Source: Brienomyrus brachyistius
Lineage: Eukaryota; Chordata; Actinopteri; Osteoglossiformes; Mormyridae
Assembly: GCF_023856365.1 (NCBI RefSeq)
Contig: NC_064549.1
Span: forward strand, 9,875,608-9,939,607
Reading direction: 5' to 3'
DNA length: 64,000 bases
Of the stretch, positions 47,791 through 58,860 are shown in pieces. A program made the translations under genes and the position numbers. A model generated the notes under the pieces. It saw only the letters and a list, made by a program, of their open reading frames with translations, had not been told where the DNA came from and did not search any database. How positions within the stretch are numbered: position 1 is the first letter of the stretch; each line of letters begins with the position of its first letter.

Positions 47791-50700
47791 CTGAGAGAAC
47801 GGCAGGCTTTCAGCACAAACACTGCAAGGCTGGAAGCGCATCCTGTACCGGGATCCGGCCGAAGGTCGTCAAGTCGCACGATAGTTTGGAGACTCGCTGG
47901 CCAACAGGCAGGACTTCTACCGCCGCATGCCAACACACAGGCTGTTGTATAAAGGACATCGCAGATTCTTGGAAAACCGGTGCCTTTAGATTTTTAGTCG
48001 CTCCTTAATTACCCCCCCCCCATTCCACCATCCCCCACTGGGCCACACAGTACTCTCAACTCTTAGGGCCCGCGGCACCATCAGCACCTATCAGCAGGCC
48101 GGTACTCGCGAGACCCTGCCGCAGCAGGAACGCCACGGATGGCTGGGAGCCGCCTCTGAAACGCTGTCAGAAGTAGAAGCTGCAAGAAACTCATTAGCAA
48201 AGCAAAGCTCCCCCCCGCTTGCCCTCTGCTACAAATCCAGCACCCATTTCTTTTATGAGACTCTTGGCAACCACCTCCTTGTACCAGTCATCTTCTAAGT
48301 AGTTAATTTGCAGCGTACCGCTCTCCCAGGTCTCCCCTTGCTTCCTATCCAGACTTTTAGCTAACTAGCTAATACACTTCTGATAAAACAGTACCGCTGA
48401 AGATACCATCTCAGCCTGAGATGCTAAGGGCTTTTATCTGTATTACTAAACTAACTTCTAAGACAAGAGTGGGCATTGCCCACATTCCGTGGGCTATGGC
48501 CACACAATGTATCTCTTCAAATACTTATTCCACTATTCCTTTCTTCAAAATTTCAGACCGGCTGTGTAGTGAAAACATTCACAATAAAAACAAGAATCTA
48601 CTCACCGATTCTGAGCCCAGTACTTCTTTAACTGGCACATTTTTGAGTTTTTATTTCCCATTTCTCATTCTCCACGCCCACACAGGAGACAAACAGAAAT
48701 AATTGCACCTGCCTGCTTCCTTCCCGCCCCTCAAACACAACATGCTGCAATACCAGCGGGAGGTTCTATAACGTACCTAAACTGAGGCAAGAATCTGAGC
48801 GATTCTACTTGTTAGACCAGAATCATTAACAGTGTCACAATTGTATTAGAACAATATTTCACATTCCTGAAATTCATATGTCTATGAGATGGACTAGCAT
48901 CCCATCCTGGGTGTTTCCCTCTCTCTTGCCCTATGCTCTCTGGGATCGGCTCCTGGTTCACAATGACTGGATAAATGGTGTGGAAGATAGATAGATGTAA
49001 TTCATGCAATTCACAAGGAACTACATGGGCGTCACTGCCATTAAATCTGAGGGGGACGTGCCCCCCTCACATTTTAGAATTTATTCGTTTGGACGCCCCC
49101 CCCCCACATTTAACATAAAATATTAGTTTTATGCCAGTGTGTCCCCCCCCACATTGAAAATGCTTCTGACGCCCCTGAGGAACTGGCAGATGGGAGTTCA
49201 GACTTTGGGAATGCAATGATACAATGCTTAAATGTAGATTTTATTCATTACATGTTTATTCATTATATCTACCCAAACAGTCGATGTTGGTGTCACAGTA
49301 TTTATCCATTACTGGACCACAGTGAGCCAGCAGCCTATGTGAGGGAGTATGGCGAATGACGCATGGGACACTCCGAAAGGAGCACCAGTGCATCCCAGTT
49401 ATTCAGAACCACAAAAAAAGACCTTTCTACAGGAATCAACCTATAGATCCAAAATTTTACTGTCAGGGCTCAACTGCTGTAGTCCCTGATGGCTCGTTGG
49501 CTACACTAGTTTTTATTGCTTTTATAAGATCCTTTCAATCAAGAGCTGCCCTTTCAGGGATTGGAAGTAGATTGTGGAGGTGGTTCCTGGTCCCATAATG
49601 AATCCAATTAAGTAATAAAAGACCCTGAAGTGGTGCAAAAAGCCGGAGCCTCTACACTCCTGCTGCAGCTGAATGGAGCTGAATGTTCGCCGACATCAGC
49701 CAGCAGGCTGCAAGTGCCACAATTTTGGGAATAACAAAACAAAAATTAAAATCAGGACCTTAAACACCATACATGAAGACACCAGAGGTCATGACTCTCG
49801 CCTCTCCATAGCAAACATGACCGCCCCCAACCAATACGGACCGATCAGATTGTTGGAATTCCTCTGCACGCTGCGTGGCATAGGCGGCCCCTTCAGTGCA
49901 GTGGCTGTAGGTAACAGGAGATCGAGCATCTGCACTCCAGGCCTGTGGAACATTCTGCAGCCCTACAAGCTCCGGTCAACCGGGACCAAGTGCTAGAAAA
50001 ACCAGAGCCTAAGAATCCCCCCCCACCCCCCTTTCTTTAAACACACTGCGGCCGCTCGCTGTCTCCTGCAGACATGCGCCAGTGCTGCACAGCACAGCGC
50101 TGATTCAACGTCAACGCGTCTGCTGCCCAGGGCCCGACTCCAATGCGAAGCCTTGGCCAAGAAGCCCGCAGCTCTGATACATACGCACAGGCTGCTGGAT
50201 TAATATGAAGTCCAATTCTGGGCTGGACTTCTCTAAATGCTCAAGGCTTTGGCCATATCTAATCCAAAAAGCACGTCAATAAAAAAAGGTGGTGGGTCAA
50301 AGAGGAGCTTTTAGACCTCACCACCAGGCTTGCATTTTGTGTTCAGAGCATGGGCAGAAGCTCTGATTTAATACAGGATGAAGCAGAGCAGGACAGAGAG
50401 TGAGAGTGAGAGAGAGGGGCAAAGAGGTTGGAGATGAGACAGCAGCCAACTCTTCCTTCACCACCTTTCCTTTTGTGCTCAGCTACAAATGATACCCGAT
50501 TGTGAGTTTTGTATGGAATTCGTGCGATATTGTCCATGCCTATACATTAGACCAAAGGTAAGAGGCGCGGGAAGAAGCAGAATAACAGCACAACATGATG
50601 TTAATCGTACTTGTACTTCTTAAAGCATAAATAAAACGAAACAATTTAAATTCTAATTAATCTCGGCTGCAAGGAAAAGCTGATCTTAAGGGACTCCAGA

Positions 50701-51015
50701 ATACAAGAGTTAAACAAAACAAAAGGAAAAAAAAAAAAAACCATGACAAAATGAAGTTTAGGGAGGAGGTGGTTTGCTCACAAATAACAGCCTTAGATAA
50801 CAGGAAAAATTGGAGCTTAGGGTATTTCTTGGAATCCATTTAATTCCATTCTCAAATGAGATCAGTATCACTAAACTACTTGACATTCAATAGCTTTTCC
50901 TTTTTTAAATCTGTGCATGTCAATGACTACAAAAATGTCCTACGATCCAAATCATGCCCCCTCCTTCGATTCAACAATTGATAGTGATAAAAATAAACAA
51001 TATGCATTCACGCAC
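47791..51015 (-). other. arhgap35: arhgap35 intron 1 (between coding exons 1 and 2)
   Basis: The intron is about 3.2 kb, GTGCGT to CTCTCAG. It carries a SINE tail (48,880-48,998), short C-runs (48,012-48,021 and 49,096-49,105) and a short A-rich run (50,727-50,741). A weak plus-strand similarity to a LINE 3' end (about 49,900-49,995) was seen but not called. Confidence 0.88.
48880..48998 (+). repeat. SINE 3' fragment in arhgap35 intron 1
   Basis: GAGATGGACTAGCATCCCAT, then GGGTGTTTCCCTCTCTCTTG, CTCTGGGATCGGCTCCTGGT and a GATAGATAGATG tail belong to the TGGATGGA-tail SINE family. Confidence 0.55.
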
Positions 51016-54000
51016 CTTGCCAGGCCTGCGGAGGCTCCTTAAGATGTTCCTCCGTTTAGGGTCCTCCCCTTCATCAGCAAGAGAATTGTCTCCTTTCAGG
51101 GCCCCCACTTCGTCCTCTTTGGCCTTTGGAGGGCCTCCGAGCTCGTCGTCGCTGCAGATGGAAAAGCTGGCACGGAACGTGCTGAACTTGCCCAGGCGCT
51201 TGGATCGGTCGCGATACAGCCGCGGCTTGACTCCCAAGGAAGAGAGCTTGCGGCGGCGTTCCAGAGAGCTGCTGTCCGCCTCGCTATCCGAACCGTTGCC
51301 TCCACCGTTGGAGTGCGCTTTGTTGGCATTCCGTATAGTGATGATCTTACCCTGTGTGCTGTCGTGGGGCACGGAGTAGATGTTCTCTTCTTCAGTGGGC
51401 CGGGGCTTAGCGACTGCGTCCATGGGCTCGGCATAATCTGAGGGGTCATAGCCACCATCCCCTCCGTGTGCCCATGTAACGGAAGGAGGTAGTGAGCGCC
51501 TGTTGGTCCCAGGGTCCACGTAAGGACCCAGGCTAACTTTGCGGAGAGAAGGTTTGGTCCGCGTTGAGGGTGGCACTTTGTTGTTTAGCTTGTTCTCAAA
51601 GGAGCTAATATCAGAGATGACAGACAGGGTGTCGCTTGTGTCCAAGTCGGACAGCTTGAAACCATGAGGGGCAAGAGTGCCATCATCCCTAAGGGTGTGG
51701 TATGGAGGTGAAGGCTCTACATCGTCCTCTGAGTCTACCAAAGCTGTAACGGGACTTGGGGAACCACAGCGTGGTGAATGGATGCTTTCATTGGTACTGC
51801 AAGCCTCGGCGACATTATCATACATATGTGTGGCCTCCACAATGTTCCGCTTATCTACGACTTCCTTGAAGAACTGCTGGAAGAGGTCTATCCGATGCAG
51901 TCCACCAACCACTCCACTAGGCCCACACACTATGCTGTTAAAGCGGGCCTCTATCTCATGCGCCAGGTCCTGTCCCTGAAAGATCTGCTCCTGGGCAGCC
52001 TCACAGTCTGTCAGTTCTGCCTGACTCTCCCCCACTGCTAGCAGCTGCACTGGGATGATGTCCTGGACCTCACACAAGAAAGCGCACAGTGTCTCCAAGG
52101 AGGCCTTACGGCTGACCGAATAGACTGCAATGTAGCCATGGACCAGCCTGGTCTTACGTAAGGAAAAGGACGAGTGATAGGAAAGAATGGAGAATTCAAT
52201 GTTCTGCCTCTGGCCACCAATCATCAGGTCCAGAAGCACTGATGTGCCACTGCTCAGGCTGGACATGGGCCGACAATGTTGTGGCAACAGGAATGGTGCA
52301 AGGAGCTGGTCCACGTCATAGGCGTCGCCGCACATCAGGCACATAACAATCCGAATGTCCCCCTCCGAGTTGTGTTGATGGTGTGAATCTCTGAAACCCA
52401 GGGGTGGAAGCGGCAGGGGTGGCGAGCTGCTACCTAGACTTATACTCCTCCGTGATTCAAGCAGGCTTTCAGAACCTGGTTGATTTGCTTCTCGTTTACA
52501 TTGCGCCCGTAGCTTATGCCAGAAGCAGCAGGTTCTAAATAAACACACTGCAGTTTGCTGGCTACTTGTTGCCCCTGTGCAATCAGCTGTGTGTCGTCTC
52601 CCCCCCAATGTCCCCCCACAGATCCCACTCCCCGTTTAGTAATTAAAAGGAGTGACATAGGAAGCTGAGCCAGATGGTTGTCTCTACGACCCAGAGTAGA
52701 CTCCCGAACCTTCTCAATGCTCTCTACAACATATGAAAGAGACTCCTTTGAGTTATAGAGACAAAGGCAGCCATGTGGGGAAAAGGTAGGGGTGTGGAAG
52801 GAATTTACTGGCAATCGAACGTTGCCCTCAATGGGTCGCAGTGCTAGCTCGTACATTTTTCCATCCAAAACGTACCGGTCGTCATTTGTGCACAATGCCC
52901 GAATCTCATTAGCTAATTCCCGAGCAAGACCGTCTTTTCCCAGGATGACTAAATTGATCCTGTCAGCTTTACTGTCACCAAAATGGGACTTCTGGTTGCC
53001 GTCAAAAAAGGGGTAACGAGTTGGAAACCGAGTGGCCAGGATCTGTTCAATCCTGCTGTCCACACAATGTGGGCTGCTAGGGCAGGTGTCTTTAGTGGGG
53101 TGATAAACAAAGTGGATATGTTTGAGCACCAGGGCATCCCTTTCAGCTTGGAGTTTTTGAAGAGCTTTAAATCTCTGCTCTTCCCCTAACACCTCCTGAA
53201 TTGCACCCATTTTTTCCTTTGCTGGGTTGGGCATCCACCTCCAGCTCTAGAAAAGCTCTGAGTATTCAAGCAGGAGTTCCTGAAAGTCCTCCTTGGCATG
53301 GTCAATGATCTCCTTCTGATGCCTGTTGTAAATGTCTAGGTATTCTGGCTCTTCTAGCCACTGGTAGAAGTCTTCATTCATAATGAAGCTACGCGCCTCC
53401 TCCCAAGGTTTCCCTGCTGTGACAAAAGGTGAAGATTTAAGTTTCTCCTTAAACTCCCATCGCATCTCAGCCCGCTTGCGCTCATTGCGCAGGTGCTCCA
53501 GGTGCTCTTCAAAGATGGCTTCCGCTTCCGGCGTCTCAAGGAGGTCCTGTGGAATCCGATCATCTGCCATGTTGTCAATATGGTCGTGGCATCCCAGGGA
53601 GTGTCCTCCAAAACCACAAACCACTGACTAAACTCCCGTTTAGTCTCAAGGACTTCTGCACCCCTGACCAACTCAAAAGGTCAATTTCATCGAGGTCGGG
53701 GACAAGCGACATAAGGGCCTGTGGTAGGGTGCTTAGATACATCTTGCGCCGTTTCTCTATATGCTCCTGCTTGAGTCGGTGCACGTGTTGCTGGAATAGC
53801 TTTTTGGCCTTGACTGTGCCCTCCAGGAAGACATAATCCCTATACTCAGAAGATGACTGCATGCGGCAGCTATTGTTAATCCAGGTCTCTTTGTAGTCCT
53901 TTACAAGGCGGCTGACCAGCCACTCATAGCGATCCTTTGCTGAAGCGATCTGCTGACTTTGCTGCTTGAGGGCCTCAAAATAAGGGATGATTTTAGGTTT

Positions 54001-54757
54001 GCCCCGACTCTTGTCAATCAGCTGTGCTAATGTGAGAAACGCAAGGTCTACATTGACATTAGAACGAGCAGAAGTCTCTACCACTTGCAGGTTCTTCTTA
54101 GTCATAGCAAACGTGTGCGAGTCCTTATGTAACGTTCCACACCCTCGTCGCACTTGGTGAGAACCAGCACCACTGGCTCTTGGTCTTGGCCAGCTGATTA
54201 TAGAGATTGGTGACAAACTTCATCTGGTCGTCGAAGTTACGGTTCATGCCCCTGCTTACATCCACCGCATAGTAGAAACCCCATCCACCATGAGCTTGCC
54301 CTCGGGCATCTGCTTCTGCTCAAAGTCCTGTTCCAGACCAGCTGATCTGTGCAGAAGTACATGAGCTTCTCTGCAGAGGCCAACTTAGCAGAGGCTGCCC
54401 TCTTGATGTACGGCTGCAGGGCTGTGCTGCGGTGCGGCTGGAAGGTCTGGTCATCTATGAACTCAGTCTGCTCCACGACACGCAAGCGGCACTCTGGCCC
54501 TTCCTCGAGTGCTCGGGTAACTTCCCCCCCAGAACAGGAAATGATCATTGTTCACCACCCGGCCACCAAAGTCGCTGGTGGCTCAGCACAGACGTGTGGT
54601 CCAGGTAGAAGTCATCGGCACTAGGGCGGACGAACCTATTGCACAAGCAGGACTTGCCCACTCCACATTGTCCCTTTTCCTTCTCTGTCCCGGACAAACC
54701 AACCACAACCAAGTTGTAGATAAGTGCCCGGGCATCTTGTTTTTTTGCCATCATCAT
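51016..54757 (-). CDS. arhgap35: arhgap35 coding exon 1: GTPase, FF and pseudo-GTPase domains, middle region (twelve frame breaks)
   Basis: This is the large first coding exon of p190RhoGAP-A, a cytoplasmic Rho inhibitor acting in adhesion, cell shape and neurite guidance. Translation starts at a triple ATG (54,749-54,757; MMMAKKQD, as in human MMMARKQD). The P-loop [14 protein letters not shown] has K35 and S36. FF domains lie near residues 270-530 (for example [18 protein letters not shown]). Pseudo-GTPase domains follow ([30 protein letters not shown]). The Src-target tyrosines are kept: DYAEPMD (about Y1109) and [10 protein letters not shown] (about Y1128, the p120RasGAP docking site), then a basic stretch. 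The exon ends AAG|GTGCGT, phase 0. Twelve single-base indels between 52,460 and 54,582 break the frame; correcting them gives exactly 1,248 codons. The part from 52,460 down is intact. Identity comes from remembered human p190A; the a/b paralogue is undetermined. Confidence 0.95.
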
Positions 54758-54775
54758 CGCATGCAGACACTCATC

Positions 54776-54777
54776 CT
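54776..54777 (-). other. Probable splice acceptor upstream of the arhgap35 start codon
   Basis: Eighteen bases upstream of the triple ATG the minus strand reads GGGCCTTGCAG|GATGAG after a pyrimidine-leaning stretch. This would join a non-coding 5' exon to the coding exon, the arrangement known for human ARHGAP35. An in-frame ATG further upstream (54,829) would then lie in the intron and would not be used. Confidence 0.5.
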
Positions 54778-55540
54778 GCAAGGCCCAGATGCTCGGTGAG
54801 GGAGACGGACAGGGTGCTTTTCCATGCAACTGTTATCAACTATTGGAAGGAAATTACTGAAACTGGGTTCTCATCTGTGTTTGGGTTCTTTATCCACGAG
54901 AAATTCAGTCTTCTTTGCTTCGTGGATACTTCAGATGAAAATCGGGTAAGGGCTGGGTAAGGGTAGGGAAGAAAAAAGGATGGTAGAAAGAAGGATGGAA
55001 GGAGGAGAGAAGGGGATGGGGAGTCAGCGTAAGATTTAGATGGATAGGCAGTAATTAGCCTGATCCATCTGTGCTCCTCAGTTTTGTTGTAATGCAGAAT
55101 AAGTGGAAGCAGGTTTCACAGTCTTCCAGCCTAGGGGGAAAAAGAAGAAATAAAATAGGAAAAATGACATCATACATGACACATCAACATATCTGGGCCT
55201 TAGGCTGGGCAACAGAAATGGCTTTAAAAACGATTAAGTGAGGACAGGTAGCCATTGCCATGATCTGCAATACATAATATCTGTTCCAAAACAAAAAAAA
55301 ATCTCCACATATGAATACTGAGAAAAAAACGTATGCACAAGCCGAAGGTGGGGGGGGGGTGTGTTTTTGTTAAAGTGTTCCCATGAAAGAAAAAAAATAA
55401 ATTATGAATTAGGTGACCCAACCCCCATAAACAGAGCACTACCATTTGGCAGCAATCCACAGAGTGAGAGGCATGTTCAAGAGGCCTCTCTGCGTGCAGG
55501 AACAAAGACAAGGACCACTCATTTTGGCTGATGTGCCACA

Positions 55541-55562
55541 GCTAATTACATATGCAAATGAG
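55541..55562. promoter_or_regulatory. Composite homeodomain and octamer motif
   Basis: GCTAATTACATATGCAAATG holds TAATTA (55,543-55,548) and a perfect POU octamer ATGCAAAT (55,552-55,559), three bases apart, upstream of the arhgap35 coding exon. Confidence 0.3.
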
Positions 55563-57119
55563 CTACATTAACAGCAACACGTTTCCTTCTCTGTAACATA
55601 TAGCATCATTTAAAGGTCTGGGTAGCCATTATGGGGTGAAAACATAAGCTAATAGCAGGCAAATGCTTATGCTGGTTGAAAGTGCTTTTGAGGCAAGGCT
55701 ACATCAGCATCGTAACGAACATAAAACCCCAAGAGGGGAGGACAGGAGCAGCATGCTTACTATTAGCATTAGCCTGACAGCGAGGGGGCCATCTTGGGAC
55801 GTGGCCGAGTATGGCAGGCGAGAGGTCAAATTAACAGCCTTACTCAACAATTTGTTAACTGTTTAATGGATGTTTGCTAAACAATGAATAGATCCAGGTA
55901 AAGCACTGAGCAAAATTTCATTTGATTTAGTCACTAGTCCTGTTTACCGGGCAGGGCAAGGGCTAAACCTTGTGTTCTGTTAACCAAGTTGTTTACAAAT
56001 CCTGAGAAGAATTAATCATCCTATTTCAGAGGAAATGTTTATGCCACATGTACACTGATGACAATCAGCGTTGGCGAGGCCTAGAGAGCAGGCACTGGCA
56101 CAGTAAGACAAAGATGAAACAAAAAGAGATGAGCATTTCACCGTCTTTAAAAGCACGGCAGGTTGGAGCAGAACGCTATTAACGATCTTCGGTACATAGC
56201 GTGTTGTGGGAAGGGAGCTGCGAGACAAACATCTTGAACTGACAGGTCCTAATCAACATGTCAATATGGGGTAGATATTAAGACTGGGGTTATCATGGTT
56301 TATTCATGTGCGCTTCCCTGTAAGTCCATTTCCAAACCACTGTTGTTTGCCTTCATGCAATTAGGATGCAATCAATAAGCACTTCCCACAGAGGCAACAC
56401 CCAGCTGGTTTGCTTGCATTGTTGACCCCGTTTTAACCCATTTCTTTGTCGCCCTTGAAGACACGACGTACGCCAGTTTTTGAGGGGAAAATTTCGGGAC
56501 ACAGGACACAGGGAAGCAGATGGAGAGGTGACCACTTCCATGACTTCCCAAAGACAACACTATAGATTTTGTGCGCGACACGCCTTTCAAGCGAATCCAG
56601 TGTCGATGGTCTTACAATTCGGCGATATACACACGTACAGCTCGACAAACGCGGGATTTCACCAAAAGGGCTACAGCAGCAGCTCTCCTACGGGAAGTTC
56701 ACTGCACATCAATGGGTTTACATCTGCAAATCCAGTGATTTCCAAAACAGCCGAACATGTGAGGCGTTGAAGCTCCTTCAAGAAATGGATGACTCGATAA
56801 ACTTTGACGGGCCGACACGACACGCATTATCCGTAGCAAATAAAATCTGACGTCAAAAACATGAGATGGTAGGTATTAAGACAACAAATAGTTTAGCAAA
56901 CATTAAACAGTTGTCCCATAGCGTAGTAATTGGTACTGTGGCCTGCAAGCCTCCCAAGTTGTAGGTGTAACTCGTGTTCAAGAACATGTGCTACAGCCGA
57001 AACTCAGTGTACACAACTTCCTGTGTACACCAACAGATATGGAAGACACGATTCAGGTTATGCACGCTAGTTTACTTCAGCATATGGAAAGTATCTAAAT
57101 GTAAAATCATTAGCTAGTT

Positions 57120-57385
57120 AGAACGCATGGCGGTGCGTCAGTGCATCGTGCCTCCAGACTGCGGCTTAAATTCCAGCCCAGGGCTGTGCATGTGTGGAAT
57201 TCACATGTTCTATCCGTGTTTGTGCAAGTTTTCTCCTTAACTTGAAGAAAATGTGGTTTTGGCGAACTGCTGTCTCTGAATCGCCCACGATTCCATGTGT
57301 CAGAACGTGTGTCCTGCAAGGCATTCCTGATAGCCTGGGCTGCCTAGGATAAGCCTGAGACTCACAGCGACACGGACTCCAGACA
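57120..57385 (+). repeat. Degenerate SINE upstream of arhgap35
   Basis: GGCGGTGCGTCAGTGCATCG as head, GTGTGGAATTCACATGTTCT and TTGTGCAAGTTTTCTCCTTA as body, and a tail near CCTAGGATAAGCCTGAGACT match the SINE family at 15.1 kb, with much decay. Confidence 0.55.
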
Positions 57386-58038
57386 ATTCCCTTCTGAAAC
57401 AAAGAACTGGGGGGGTGGGGAGTGGGGGGACAATAAAGGCCACACGTTAGTTCCTGGTTTCCCGCAACATAGCACGAGTGAAGGTGAAACCGATTAAGCC
57501 CAAGGGCATGTCGGACTGAACGGGTGCAACATGAGCTCTCCGGAGAATTCCGAGGGAGCGGATATAAAGGATTCCGTCTCCGACCAACCCCATTCCCTTT
57601 GGGGGTCCCTGACTTGACAGTTCATCGCTGTACCCTAAACATGCTAGAAAGCTCAGAATGTCCACCCACTAGCGCCGGGGGCAGAGGAACGGAATGTACT
57701 GTAAGAGGCTCTTATGAGGGTGGTGGGTGGGGGTCTTTGACTCAGAATTCACCTCCATTGGGTGGGGTGGGAGTGACACAGATTTTACCTTCACCCACGT
57801 GGGATTTCATTCATCCTGCAAACACAACATGGTTTACAATGAAAACCCACAGTAGAGTAGAGAGACTGCAATACAGTCCTGTGTTCCGTGATTCATAATT
57901 TCAGACAATGAAGGAGAACGATCGCGCCAGGAACCAAAAGGCTAAAAGTGACATCCATGCAAACCGAAAACGCTTAAATAAAATTCACGTTATACTTGAG
58001 TTAAAAAAAAGAAGAACTTTTACAGTTCAATAGAAGAG

Positions 58039-58040
58039 TC

Positions 58041-58073
<33 letters not shown>
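58039..58073. repeat. GAT triplet microsatellite
   Basis: About 11 ATG/GAT units upstream of arhgap35. Confidence 0.96.
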
Positions 58074-58639
58074 TAAGCCAGGACTGTGAAAATCCCAGTG
58101 GTCAGTCTGGTGTCTTCTCTCTTAAACACATCAGTACAAATGTGTCCAAAGGATCCACACCTCTCGCTACACCTTCTTCACACCCCTGTCAGCCCGGTTC
58201 ACCCTCACTCCCTCTCCAGAGGGCTGCGCTGCATTAATGTGGATACAGGGAACGGGGCAGACAGCACCTCTGCAGAGACAGACCTGCGTAAAGGCATTCT
58301 GACCGGGCACCAGCAATCGGAGGCACCCGCTGAGGATCTAACCCCCGTGCCAGCAGCTAGTTTCCCAATGGATTAGCACAGCTGTAGATTTAAACCGGCC
58401 CTCTCCACCTCCCAGTTTTCGGGGACGGCTCGGGTATTAGTAGGTTTTAATGCCGTTACACAAACACGGCACTCCGGAGATTTACAAGAGGACTCACGTG
58501 TGGTTTTATACCAGCTTACTGTGTAAAATTCTGTTAAAAATATGCATGGCTCAGGACAACTACAGGCTGTTTCTGCATCATCCACCACCTCCTGCTGCAT
58601 CCTGCAGCATCAGGGAACAAAATAAAGTGGCTGATCTGC

Positions 58640-58860
58640 AGTATATGCCCCCCCCCCCCCCAGGTTATCATTTTGACACCGTGCTCTGCTCGGCGCTAAG
58701 CAGACGGCCCGGCCTGGAGGAAGGCCATTTTGAGACAGCGCCGACACTCACAGTAGCACAGAGGCGTCGCCACAGGGCACTTCCTCTTCCTGCCGGTGCC
58801 GGAGCCAACAAGCTGCCAGGCGCGGCCACGTGACGGAGGGAGGCAGGGAGGGAAGGAGAG
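58640..58860 (-). promoter_or_regulatory. Candidate GC-rich promoter with a possible 5' exon of arhgap35
   Basis: On the minus strand, a CACGTG E-box (near 58,827), ETS-like GGAAG cores and a CpG-rich stretch precede CTGTGCTACT|GTGAGT, a good splice donor ending near 58,754. An AAAATGGCC (YY1-like) core and a poly-C run (58,648-58,661) follow. A non-coding first exon ending here could splice to the acceptor at 54,777. This rests only on motif content and position. Confidence 0.25.

Larger units (their letters stand above)
54778..58600. other. 5' intron or flank of arhgap35, no coding gene seen
   Basis: This region lies upstream of the coding exon. It includes a purine-rich stretch (54,960-55,020), a composite TAATTA and ATGCAAAT motif (55,543-55,559), a degenerate SINE (57,120-57,385) and a GAT triplet repeat (58,039-58,073). 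Open frames of up to about 125 codons here show no recognisable domain and no codon-like pattern. Confidence 0.6.

Noticed and set aside
49673..49996. LINE ORF2 fragment in intron 1
   Set aside because: Only a faint resemblance around GLWNILQPYKLR; too weak to call.
50954..51379. Plus-strand frame of 141 codons opposite arhgap35 exon 1
   Set aside because: It is the mirror of a strongly conserved coding exon on the other strand and has no recognisable domain.
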